Source: Donghicola tyrosinivorans
GTDB taxonomy: Bacteria; Pseudomonadota; Alphaproteobacteria; Rhodobacterales; Rhodobacteraceae
Length of the DNA stretch: 64,000 nucleotides
Direction of reading: 5' to 3'
NCBI RefSeq assembly: GCF_003003355.1
Contig: NZ_PVTQ01000002.1
Location: 124,001 to 188,000, forward strand
In this document: positions 53,830 to 61,744 of the stretch, piece by piece
How positions within the stretch are numbered: the stretch's first letter is position 1
Layout of the letters: every line of letters starts with the position of its first letter
Program-made: the position numbers and the translations under genes
Notes under the pieces: model-generated
Database searches by the model: none
What the model was told of the DNA's origin: nothing
Seen by the model: the letters and a program-made list of their open reading frames with translations, nothing else

Positions 53830-53991
53830 AGGAGCGGGTGTGCGGTCACTAAGTCAGCCACGACCCTTGAGGACGCCAGAGCGCCTCCTTTCCAAACTTT
53901 TCGTGCGGCTACCCTGACCCACACCCTTCCTGTGAGAGAGCTAGAGCGCTTGCGCCAATCGGTGCCCCGACGCGGGACATCGCACGCTTTT
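53830..53991 (+). ncRNA. Candidate structured RNA, 6S-like
   Basis: The 470-nt stretch after the YdcH gene contains no ORF but folds strongly. GTGTGCG (53838-53844) can pair with CGCACGC (53981-53987), which is followed by TTTT, giving a closed molecule of about 160 nt, the size expected of alphaproteobacterial 6S RNA. CCACGACCCTTGAG (53858-53871) lies where E. coli 6S has the similar central-bubble strand CCAGTCCCCTGAG. A competing local fold pairs GGGTGTG with CACACCC (53920-53926) and GGTCA with TGACC; GAGG-A-CGC-CAGA-GCG-CCTC forms an apical hairpin. No clear promoter is visible. The 6S identity is a hypothesis. Confidence 0.5.
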
Positions 53992-54074
53992 GTGCCGAGG
54001 TCCCCATGCCAATCCTTTGGTGGTGATCGGGACGCTGCCGCTCCCGCGGCGAAACGGCGTTCACCAATGGAAAG

Positions 54075-54097
54075 GGCCGGTCTGGATGACCGGCCCT
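54075..54097. terminator. Bidirectional terminator between the RNA locus and phaB
   Basis: GGGCCGGTC-TGGAT-GACCGGCCC is a perfect 9-bp stem, followed by TAATTCGTTTTT on the plus strand. It would stop transcripts from the RNA locus and also read from phaB. Confidence 0.7.
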
Positions 54098-54149
54098 AAT
54101 TCGTTTTTCGCCCCCGAAAACAGGGTATGCAGCGCGTCTGGCGAACGTA

Positions 54150-54173
54150 TGGCAAACGTTATGACGTTTGCCA
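54150..54173 (-). terminator. Hairpin just downstream of phaB
   Basis: TGGCAAACGT-TATG-ACGTTTGCCA, a perfect 10-bp stem 12 nt past the phaB stop in the minus direction. No U-run; possible terminator or mRNA stabiliser. Confidence 0.5.
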
Positions 54174-54185
54174 CACTTGATCCAA

Positions 54186-54908
54186 TTAGACGAAGAACTG
54201 TGCGCCGTTGGCCGAGATGGTCGAGCCGTTGATGAACGACGCATCGTCGGACGCCAGGAAGACCACGCAACGCGCGATTTCTTCGGGCTCGCCCAGACGA
54301 CCTGCGGGGATGCCGGAGATGATCTTTTCGCGAACCTTCTCAGGCACAGCCATAACCATTTCGGTTGCGATGTAGCCGGGGCAGATTGCGTTGGCGGTGA
54401 TGCCTTTCGCTGCGCCTTCCTGAGCCAGCGACTTGACGATGCCCAGATCGCCCGCCTTGGTCGCGGCGTAGTTCACCTGACCGAACTGACCCTTCTGACC
54501 GTTGATCGAGCTGATCACGACCACGCGGCCAAAGCCACGGTCACGCATGCCGTTCCACAGGGGGTGAACGGTGTTGAAAACGCCGGTCAGGTTGGTGTCG
54601 ATGACTTCCTGCCACTGCTGGGGGGTCATCTTGTGGAAAGGCGCGTCACGGGTGATGCCCGCGTTCGCAACAACCACATCGACGGGGCCCAGATCTGCTT
54701 CGACTTTCGCGATGCCGGCGGCCGATTCTTCGTAGCTGCCAACGTTCCACTTATAGGTCTTGATGCCGGTCTCTTCGGTGAAGGCGGCGGCCTTCTCGTC
54801 GTTCCCCGCGTAGGTGGCTGCAACAGTGTAGCCAGCGTCTTTCAGTGCTTTCGAAATCGCCGCGCCAATGCCGCGCGAGCCTCCGGTAACCAGTGCAACG
54901 CGTCCCAT
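54186..54908 (-). CDS. phaB: Acetoacetyl-CoA reductase
   Basis: A 240-residue SDR. TGGSRGIG binds NADPH; the catalytic set is Ser in VISSINGQKG, Tyr and Lys in VNYAATKAG. NAGITRDAPFHKM and AICPGYIATEMV are PhaB-specific. It reduces acetoacetyl-CoA to (R)-3-hydroxybutyryl-CoA for polyhydroxybutyrate synthesis. phaA is the upstream gene on the same strand. Confidence 0.95.
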   Translation of the reverse strand: MGRVALVTGGSRGIGAAISKALKDAGYTVAATYAGNDEKAAAFTEETGIKTYKWNVGSYEESAAGIAKVEADLGPVDVVVANAGITRDAPFHKMTPQQWQEVIDTNLTGVFNTVHPLWNGMRDRGFGRVVVISSINGQKGQFGQVNYAATKAGDLGIVKSLAQEGAAKGITANAICPGYIATEMVMAVPEKVREKIISGIPAGRLGEPEEIARCVVFLASDDASFINGSTISANGAQFFV

Positions 54909-54982
54909 GTTATCTCCGTGCGTTAGTAATTTTTTTGCCTAAAGTAATTAGGGCGCGCAATTTTCTTGCGCGCCCGATCTTC

Positions 54983-56158
54983 TTATGCCCGTTCGAGGCA
55001 CATGGCAACACCCATGCCGCCACCGATGCACAGAGTGGCAAGACCTTTCTTGGCCTCACGACGCTTCATCTCGAACAGCAGGGTGTTCAGGATACGGCAG
55101 CCCGACGCGCCGATGGGGTGACCGATGGCGATCGCGCCGCCGTTCACGTTCACAACGTCGGGGTTCCAGCCCATGTCTTTGTTCACAGCGCAAGCCTGCG
55201 CAGCAAAGGCTTCGTTCGCTTCGACCAGATCCAGATCTTCGGCTTTCCAGCCTGCCTTCTCCAGCGCCTTGCGGCTGGCGTGGATCGGGCCGACGCCCAT
55301 GATCGAGGGGTCCAGACCGGCGGTCGCGTAGGACGCAATGCGTGCCAGAGGCTCTAGCCCGCGACGCTCTGCCTCATCTGCGGTCATCAGCAGAACAGCG
55401 GCCGCGCCGTCGTTCAGGCCCGATGCGTTCGCCGCGGTGACGCTGCCGTCTTTGGTGAATGCGGGGCGCAGTTTCTGCATCGCTTCGATGGTGGCGCCGT
55501 GACGGATGTATTCGTCCGCATCCACGATGATGTCGCCCTTGCGGGTCGAAATGGTGAAGGGCACGATTTCGTCCGCGAACTTGCCAGCCTTCTGGGCGGC
55601 TTCGGCTTTGTTCTGCGACGCAACAGCGAATGCGTCCTGCATCTCGCGGCTGATCTGCCACTGGTTCGCGACGTTTTCAGCGGTCTGACCCATGTGGTAG
55701 CCGTTGAACGCATCCCACAGGCCGTCTTTGATCATGGTGTCGATGTACTGCATGTCGCCCATTTTCTGGCCCTGACGCAGCGCCGCGCAATGGGGCGACA
55801 TCGACATGTTTTCCTGACCGCCCGCTGCCACGATGGCCGCGTCACCCAGTTGGATGTGCTGGGCACCCAGCGCAACAGCGCGCAGACCCGAACCACAAAC
55901 CTGGTTGATGCTCCAAGCCGCCGATTCAATCGGCAGACCGGCGTTGATGTGTGCCTGACGCGCAGGGTTCTGGCCCTGACCGGCAGTCAGAACCTGACCC
56001 AGAATAGTTTCGGACACTTCGCCCTTTTCGATGCCAGCACGCGCGACGATGGCTTCCAGAACTGCTGCGCCCATGGCGTGAGCCGGCGTATTTGCAAAAG
56101 ATCCAAGAAAGCTGCCGACAGCCGTACGGCCAGCCGAAACAATAACTACGTTCGTCAT
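54983..56158 (-). CDS. phaA: Acetyl-CoA C-acetyltransferase (beta-ketothiolase)
   Basis: A 391-residue thiolase. The nucleophile is in [11 protein letters not shown], the general base His in [18 protein letters not shown], with the second Cys near the end in [13 protein letters not shown]. It condenses two acetyl-CoA for PHB. The start at 56158 ([17 protein letters not shown]) matches the family; the frame is open further upstream. Separated from phaB by 74 nt. Confidence 0.95.
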   Translation of the reverse strand: MTNVVIVSAGRTAVGSFLGSFANTPAHAMGAAVLEAIVARAGIEKGEVSETILGQVLTAGQGQNPARQAHINAGLPIESAAWSINQVCGSGLRAVALGAQHIQLGDAAIVAAGGQENMSMSPHCAALRQGQKMGDMQYIDTMIKDGLWDAFNGYHMGQTAENVANQWQISREMQDAFAVASQNKAEAAQKAGKFADEIVPFTISTRKGDIIVDADEYIRHGATIEAMQKLRPAFTKDGSVTAANASGLNDGAAAVLLMTADEAERRGLEPLARIASYATAGLDPSIMGVGPIHASRKALEKAGWKAEDLDLVEANEAFAAQACAVNKDMGWNPDVVNVNGGAIAIGHPIGASGCRILNTLLFEMKRREAKKGLATLCIGGGMGVAMCLERA

Positions 56159-56292
56159 ATTGGTGTCCTCTACCAGAATTACGGGGCAGAGGGCGCCCGG
56201 GGCCTTTACGTCGGCCCTGTCTCCCCCCACCGACGCTTTTATTCGTAACAGGTTTCTGCACTGCGACAACAGTTCGTTGGTCGCTGTTAGCG

Positions 56293-57126
56293 CTATGCCC
56301 GCTTTTTGCCGCAGGGGGCTCTGTGCCATGGGGGGGAAATGGTCGGAGCGCCAAAAAAGTAGCCTTGAAGGCAGTCAACACCGATTTTTGCAAGGGTTTT
56401 TGCCTCTTGTTGCGATTCTACATGTTCCGCCACAGTGAACATATCGAAATGTTTGCCGATGGAGGTCAAAGCACTGGCGATTGCCTGTTTGTCAGCCGAT
56501 GAGTCTATTCCCCGAACAAATCGCCCGTCGATTTTCAGGATATCGAAGTCAAAATCAGTGAAATAGCGCAGGGCGGTTTGACCGGCGCCAAAGTCATCCA
56601 ACGCGAAGGAGATTCCTCGCATTTGCAGCGCGTCCATAGCGGGTAAGACCTGTTCCGGGTCCGCCATCACCGTGGCTTCGGTGATTTCTAGAATCAGTCG
56701 TTCGGCAATTGTGTCCAGTCGCGCCAGACCGTGTTCCAGCGTTTTCAGCCACCGCCTGTCATGTAAGGCCGGCGCCGATAGGTTGATCGAGAGGCGTAGA
56801 TCCGGATAGCGGGCCAGTTCACGCAGCCCCAGCTCTAGCGCCAGACAATCCACCTGCCGTCCCAGTTCGGTCCCTTCGATCGCACTGATAAAGTCCTTTG
56901 CCGGAATGATCCGGCCTGTGTCATCCAGCACACGGATCAGCCCTTCGTGAAAGGCCAGCCGCCGGTGATTGCCCGCCAGCACCACTGGCTGGAAGGCCAA
57001 CATCACCTCTTTATGTCTCAGCGCCCGCTCTACCATCGCCAGCACATCCGAATCGCGCCCGTTCACAGCGGTTTTCAGAGGATTGAGACGGGCCCGTTTC
57101 TTTTGTTCCTTATGTCTTTCCAGCAT
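56293..57126 (-). CDS. EAL-domain (c-di-GMP phosphodiesterase-like) protein
   Basis: A 277-residue single-domain protein. EAL appears as EGL (FHEGLIRV, Glu61), other catalytic parts are intact: [41 protein letters not shown], and [27 protein letters not shown]. The Glu of EGL that binds Mg is kept, so c-di-GMP hydrolysis is likely but possibly altered. No GGDEF partner is next to it. The start at 57126 ([11 protein letters not shown]) is taken rather than an upstream frame to 57345. Confidence 0.88.
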   Translation of the reverse strand: MLERHKEQKKRARLNPLKTAVNGRDSDVLAMVERALRHKEVMLAFQPVVLAGNHRRLAFHEGLIRVLDDTGRIIPAKDFISAIEGTELGRQVDCLALELGLRELARYPDLRLSINLSAPALHDRRWLKTLEHGLARLDTIAERLILEITEATVMADPEQVLPAMDALQMRGISFALDDFGAGQTALRYFTDFDFDILKIDGRFVRGIDSSADKQAIASALTSIGKHFDMFTVAEHVESQQEAKTLAKIGVDCLQGYFFGAPTISPPWHRAPCGKKRA

Positions 57127-57288
57127 TTCAAATCTCCCACACCACGAGAAGGTTGGCGTTCGAGGGGCTAACAATTTGTAAATGTTAGAATTTTTAGGAA
57201 TTGAGAATTTATGTTGGGTCAGGCAGATTGTCCGCACGTGTTCATGTTTTGTTTTTATTTTGCGCTTAGCGTCTGGGAGAGAATTGTT

Positions 57289-57849
57289 ATGAAACGATGC
57301 GGTTGGGTGACGGATGATGCCCTGTATCAGGCCTATCACGATCAAGAATGGGGCGTGCCCGAGCGGGACGGCCGGAAGTTGTTCGAATGCCTATGTCTTG
57401 AAGGGTTTCAGTCCGGATTGAACTGGTTGACGATTTTGAAAAAGCGCGAAGGATTTCGTGCGGCCTTTCAGGGGTTTGATCCCTATGTGCTGCAAAACTG
57501 GGGTGAGACCGAGATTGCAGAACTGGTGCAGGATGCGCGGGTCGTTCGGCACAGGGGTAAAATTGCGGCAACCATCGGAAATGCGCGGGCTTGGATCGCG
57601 ATCGAAGAGAAGGAGGGTTTTTCTGATTACATTTGGAGTTATGTGAACAACACGCCTCAGATGAACCCAATCGAATCGCTGTCGGACGTGCCCGCTAAGA
57701 CACCTGTCGCCGAGCAGTTGTCCAAAGACTTGAAGAAGCGCGGCTTCAAGTTTGTCGGACCGACAACTGTCTATGCGTTCATGCAGGCAGTCGGAATGGT
57801 GAACGATCACGTGATGGATTGCGTGTGTCGGGACGGGCCAAAGGGTTAA
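57289..57849 (+). CDS. tag: DNA-3-methyladenine glycosylase I
   Basis: A 186-residue Tag enzyme: MKRCGWVTDD with zinc ligand Cys4, YHDQEWGVP with His17, FECLCLEGFQSGLNW, GFKFVGPTTVYAFMQAVGMVNDH and the second zinc pair in VNDHVMDCVC. It removes 3-methyladenine from DNA. The stop TAA shares a TTAA with the convergent TlpA-like gene. Start ATG at 57289 has GGGAGAGA upstream. Confidence 0.95.
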   Translation: MKRCGWVTDDALYQAYHDQEWGVPERDGRKLFECLCLEGFQSGLNWLTILKKREGFRAAFQGFDPYVLQNWGETEIAELVQDARVVRHRGKIAATIGNARAWIAIEEKEGFSDYIWSYVNNTPQMNPIESLSDVPAKTPVAEQLSKDLKKRGFKFVGPTTVYAFMQAVGMVNDHVMDCVCRDGPKG

Positions 57850-58406
57850 TCCCCGATCATCGCCTTCAAGATGCTGACGGCGCTGTCGCTGGACCAGTCA
57901 GCATCGCCCATCAGGCGCCCGATCTCGTTCCCGTCGCGGTCGATCAAGACGGTGACGGGCAGGCCTAGAATGCCCATCTCACGGGCGATGGCCTGACGTT
58001 CATCCATGAACTGCGGAAGGTTGGAGACGCCGATTTCGTTGAAGAATTTCGCGATCCCGTCGGCAGAGTTCCGTCCGGTGGCCAGCGTGACCACCTCAAA
58101 ATCATCACCGCCCAAGGTGGTCTGCAATTCAGATAGCATGGGCATTTCTTTTCGGCAGGGCGCACACCACGTCGCCCAGAAATTCAGGAGGACAACCTTG
58201 CCTTTATAGTCCTGCAAAGTGGCCGTGCCGCCAGTTTCGGTAAGAAATGGCAGGGCCGAGATTGCTTGTGGCGCACTGTGAAGTGACAGCTTTTTCATGT
58301 CGCCCGTTCGCAGGGCATCCAAATCAGCAGAGTCTGCCGCCAGGGCCGGGCCATTTGCAACCAGACACAGCGCAGTATAGAGCAGCAGAGACTTTACAAG
58401 ACGCAT
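57846..58406 (-). CDS. TlpA-like thioredoxin-fold protein
   Basis: A 186-residue exported protein with the signal sequence [21 protein letters not shown]. The thioredoxin fold has [16 protein letters not shown] with the active-site CAPC and cis-Pro region [14 protein letters not shown]. TlpA proteins keep periplasmic thiols reduced, for instance in cytochrome oxidase or cytochrome c maturation. GGAGGA precedes the ATG. The start is 22 bp from divergent argH. Confidence 0.9.
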   Translation of the reverse strand: MRLVKSLLLYTALCLVANGPALAADSADLDALRTGDMKKLSLHSAPQAISALPFLTETGGTATLQDYKGKVVLLNFWATWCAPCRKEMPMLSELQTTLGGDDFEVVTLATGRNSADGIAKFFNEIGVSNLPQFMDERQAIAREMGILGLPVTVLIDRDGNEIGRLMGDADWSSDSAVSILKAMIGD

Positions 58407-58428
58407 CAATTCCTCCCGGGGGCACGAC

Positions 58429-59820
58429 ATGTCAGACACTTCCTCGAACGCAATGTGGGGCGGCCGGTTCGCCGCAGGGCCGGACGCGATCATGGAGGCG
58501 ATCAACGCCTCGATCGGCTACGACAAGCGGCTGGCCGCGCAGGACATCGCGGGCTCGCGGGCCCATGCAGCGATGCTAGCTGCAACAGGCATTCTGAGGG
58601 ATAGCGATGCCGAGGCAATTCGGGAAGGGTTGCTCACGGTTTTGTCAGAGATTGAAAGCGGATCTTTCGCGTTCTCGACCGCACTTGAGGATATCCACAT
58701 GAACGTGGAGGCCCGCCTGAAAGAGATCGTGGGTGAACCTGCGGGACGCCTGCACACCGCACGGTCGCGGAACGATCAGGTCGCGACCGATTTCCGCCTG
58801 TGGGTGCGTGACCAGATTGACGCGGCGATCACCGGGATCGAGGCGCTGATCCGTGCACTGCTGACACAGGCTGAAGCTGGCGCGGGTTGGGTGATGCCGG
58901 GCTTCACCCATCTGCAAACGGCGCAGCCGGTGACTTGGGGTCATCATATGATGGCCTACGTCGAGATGTTCAGCCGCGACCTGAGCCGCTTCAAGGACGC
59001 GCGCGTTCGGATGAATGAAAGCCCGCTGGGCGCGGCGGCGCTGGCAGGGACTTCGTTCCCGATAAACCGTCACATGACCGCGGAGGCGCTGGGCTTTGAC
59101 TGCCCGATGGCGAACTCGCTGGATGCGGTGTCGGCCCGCGATTTCGCGCTGGAGTTCCTTGGTGCCGCCAGCATTTGCGCCATGCACCTGAGCCGTTTTG
59201 CAGAAGAGCTGGTGATCTGGTCGTCGGCGCAGTTCCGTTTTGTGACCTTGTCTGACCGCTTCTCTACCGGCAGTTCGATCATGCCGCAAAAGAAGAACCC
59301 TGACGCGGCCGAATTGATCCGCGCCAAGATTGGTCGGATTTTTGGGGCCAATGTGGCGCTGATGATGGTCATGAAGGGGCTGCCGCTGGCCTATTCAAAG
59401 GACATGCAGGAAGACAAAGAACAGGTCTTTGATGCGGCCGATAACCTGATGCTGGCTCTGGCCGCGATGGAGGGCATGGTTAAGGACATGTCCGCTAACC
59501 GTGACAAGCTGGCGGCGGCGGCGGGCAGCGGGTTCTCGACCGCGACGGACCTTGCGGATTGGCTGGTGCGCGTGCTGGATATGCCGTTCCGCGAGGCGCA
59601 TCATGTCACCGGCGCGTTGGTGGCGCTGGCCGAAAGCAAGAATTGTGACCTGCCTGATCTGACTTTGGATGACATGAAATCCGTGCATGATGCTATCACG
59701 GATGAGGTATTTGGCGTGCTTGGGGTGGACAACTCGGTCGCGTCGCGCACGTCATATGGTGGTACTGCGCCAGAGCAGGTTCGGGCACAGGTGGCGCGCT
59801 GGAAAGAGGTGCTTGGATGA
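58429..59820 (+). CDS. argH: Argininosuccinate lyase
   Basis: A 463-residue fumarase-superfamily enzyme. It has [10 protein letters not shown] at the N-terminus, [19 protein letters not shown]-like [21 protein letters not shown] with the catalytic Ser loop, and the central helices. It splits argininosuccinate to arginine and fumarate. The stop overlaps the tiny lipoprotein gene in ATGA. Confidence 0.97.
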   Translation: MSDTSSNAMWGGRFAAGPDAIMEAINASIGYDKRLAAQDIAGSRAHAAMLAATGILRDSDAEAIREGLLTVLSEIESGSFAFSTALEDIHMNVEARLKEIVGEPAGRLHTARSRNDQVATDFRLWVRDQIDAAITGIEALIRALLTQAEAGAGWVMPGFTHLQTAQPVTWGHHMMAYVEMFSRDLSRFKDARVRMNESPLGAAALAGTSFPINRHMTAEALGFDCPMANSLDAVSARDFALEFLGAASICAMHLSRFAEELVIWSSAQFRFVTLSDRFSTGSSIMPQKKNPDAAELIRAKIGRIFGANVALMMVMKGLPLAYSKDMQEDKEQVFDAADNLMLALAAMEGMVKDMSANRDKLAAAAGSGFSTATDLADWLVRVLDMPFREAHHVTGALVALAESKNCDLPDLTLDDMKSVHDAITDEVFGVLGVDNSVASRTSYGGTAPEQVRAQVARWKEVLG

Positions 59821-59939
59821 GACTGGCTTTGATTGGTTTGCTGTTCGTGCTGGTCGCCTGTGGCGCGGACGGTCCGCCCACCACGCCAGGCCCGAAACAG
59901 GTGCCGGCGTTGGTCGTTATTGAAGGCGCTGCATCGTGA
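59817..59939 (+). CDS. LptM-like small lipoprotein
   Basis: A 40-residue lipoprotein: [16 protein letters not shown] with lipobox VAC, followed by [11 protein letters not shown]. The cysteine followed by Gly, then Gly-Pro and Pro is the pattern of LptM/LppL-type lipoproteins seen near lysA or dapF in other proteobacteria. LptM assists LptD assembly in E. coli; here the role is inferred. It overlaps both argH and the next gene by 4 nt. Confidence 0.8.
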   Translation: MRLALIGLLFVLVACGADGPPTTPGPKQVPALVVIEGAAS

Positions 59940-60253
59940 GCTTGCTTCGGATGGTATACTTGGGACTTGCAGTCTGGGGTGCGATCCATCCGATGAGCTG
60001 GTTCGTGCGCTGGTTTCTTGAGAACGGCATCGACTTGGCGGACTTGATCGACGCTTGGCATGTGAACGCGGCAACCAGTGGACTGGTCTGGGATCTGACG
60101 ATTTCGGCGATTGCGCTGACGGTCTGGATACTGGCCGAGGTTGCTGTGCGGCGGAATTGGGCGGCGCTTTGGGCGATTCCTGCCACGTTCTGCATCGGGG
60201 TGAGTTGTGGATTGCCACTGTATCTTTGGTTCCGGAGCCGGCCGATTGACTGA
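59936..60253 (+). CDS. DUF2834 family membrane protein
   Basis: A 105-residue protein with three hydrophobic spans: YLGLAVWGAIHPMSWF, DLTISAIALTVWILAEV and LWAIPATFCIGVSCGLPLYLW. It fits the DUF2834 family pattern. The GTG start overlaps the lipoprotein stop. Function unknown. It ends just before the 26-nt element and a terminator. Confidence 0.8.
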   Translation: MSLLRMVYLGLAVWGAIHPMSWFVRWFLENGIDLADLIDAWHVNAATSGLVWDLTISAIALTVWILAEVAVRRNWAALWAIPATFCIGVSCGLPLYLWFRSRPID

Positions 60254-60264
60254 AGCCTTCCGAC

Positions 60265-60290
60265 TTTGAGTATTTCAGCGATAAAGAAGC
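60265..60290 (+). repeat. 26-nt TTTGAGTATTT element, copy E
   Basis: TTTGAGTATTT, CA, GCGATAAAGAAGC, just after the DUF2834 gene and fused to the stem of an intrinsic terminator. Confidence 0.8.
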
Positions 60291-60311
60291 GGGCCGCGGG
60301 TCCGCTTTTTT
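60288..60311 (+). terminator. Intrinsic terminator after the argH unit
   Basis: AGCGGGCC-GCG-GGTCCGCT (one G-T wobble) followed by TTTTT. It begins inside the 26-nt element. Confidence 0.75.
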
Positions 60312-60441
60312 GTTTTCTTTCTGTAGGTGTTCATCAAGAAGAAACCTTTGCGCGATATGTTTGTCGAGGCAGGGTGATTGCGGAAGGGCGGCGCTTTTTC
60401 TACAAGGCCGCAACAGTTTTGCCGCCAAGGAGGCCGGGGCT

Positions 60442-61707
60442 ATGGATCATTTCCTGTACAAAGACGGGACGCTATTTGCAGAAGACGTGCCCGTGGCCGA
60501 GATCGCGGCACAGGTTGGTACGCCGTTCTATTGCTACTCGACCGCGACGCTGGAGCGGCATTTCCGGCTGTTTGATGAAGCGCTTGAGGGGATGCCTCAT
60601 CTGGTGTGCTACGCCATGAAAGCGGCCAGCAATCAGGCGATTCTGAAGACGCTGGCCGCACTTGGCGCAGGAATGGACGTGGTATCGGGCGGGGAATATG
60701 CCCGCGCGAAAGCAGCGGGCGTGCCCGGAGATCGCATTGTATTCTCGGGCGTTGGTAAGACTGAGGAAGAGATTCGCGCGGCGCTGACCGGTGGTATTCG
60801 CCAGTTCAATGTCGAGAGCGAGCCGGAGATGCGCGAGATCGATCGCGTTGCCCGCAGCTTGGGTGTGGTCGCCCCGATTACTGTACGTGTGAACCCCGAT
60901 GTGGATGCCAAAACCCACGAGAAGATTGCCACGGGTAAATCTGAGAACAAGTTCGGTATTCCGATTGCCAAGGCGCGTCAGGTTTATGCCGAAGCGGCTG
61001 CGCTGCCCGGTTTGAAGGTTGTCGGGATTGATGTGCATATCGGCAGCCAATTGACCGAGCTTGAGCCTTTCGAATTGGCATATAAGAAGGTGGCCGAGTT
61101 GACCGAAGCTTTGCGCGCCGACGGTCATGAGATCACGCGTCTGGATCTGGGTGGCGGTCTGGGTATTCCTTATGAGCGCGGCAACACCGCTCCGCCGCTT
61201 CCCATCGAATATGGCGCGCTGATCAAGCGGACGTTAGGCCATTTGGGGTGCGAGATTGAGATTGAACCGGGTCGCCTTGTGGCAGGCAATGCGGGCATTC
61301 TGGTGAGCCGTGTGATCTACATGAAAGAGGGTGAGGGCCGCGATTTCATGATCCTTGATGCCGCAATGAACGATCTGGTGCGCCCCGCTATGTACAGCGC
61401 CCATCACGATATTATTCCGGTGGTTGAGGCCGAGGCGGGTGCCGAACAAAAGCCGTATGACATTGTTGGGCCTGTCTGCGAATCGGGCGATACTTTTGCC
61501 AAACAGCGCAATATGCCGCTGACGGCGGCAGGGGATCTGGTGGCGTTCCGCAGCGCTGGTGCATACGGCGCGGTCATGTCGAGCGAGTATAACACACGGC
61601 CTCTGATCCCCGAAGTTCTGGTGAAGGATGATCAATATGCTGTCATTCGCAAGCGGCCGACCTTTGACGAAATCATAAATCGGGATACGATTCCCGAATG
61701 GCTCTGA
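60442..61707 (+). CDS. lysA: Diaminopimelate decarboxylase
   Basis: A 421-residue PLP enzyme. The PLP Lys is in YAMKAASNQAIL; VSGGEYARA, HIGSQLTEL, LDLGGGLGIPY, EPGRLVAGNAGIL and GPVCESGDTFAK are family motifs. It makes lysine from meso-diaminopimelate. AAGGAGG sits 8 nt before the ATG at 60442; a longer frame to 60310 is non-coding. It has its own promoter region after a terminator. Confidence 0.97.
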   Translation: MDHFLYKDGTLFAEDVPVAEIAAQVGTPFYCYSTATLERHFRLFDEALEGMPHLVCYAMKAASNQAILKTLAALGAGMDVVSGGEYARAKAAGVPGDRIVFSGVGKTEEEIRAALTGGIRQFNVESEPEMREIDRVARSLGVVAPITVRVNPDVDAKTHEKIATGKSENKFGIPIAKARQVYAEAAALPGLKVVGIDVHIGSQLTELEPFELAYKKVAELTEALRADGHEITRLDLGGGLGIPYERGNTAPPLPIEYGALIKRTLGHLGCEIEIEPGRLVAGNAGILVSRVIYMKEGEGRDFMILDAAMNDLVRPAMYSAHHDIIPVVEAEAGAEQKPYDIVGPVCESGDTFAKQRNMPLTAAGDLVAFRSAGAYGAVMSSEYNTRPLIPEVLVKDDQYAVIRKRPTFDEIINRDTIPEWL

Positions 61708-61744
61708 GGCGTTTTGCCGAGAGTAAGGTTTTTGGGCGAGGTGT

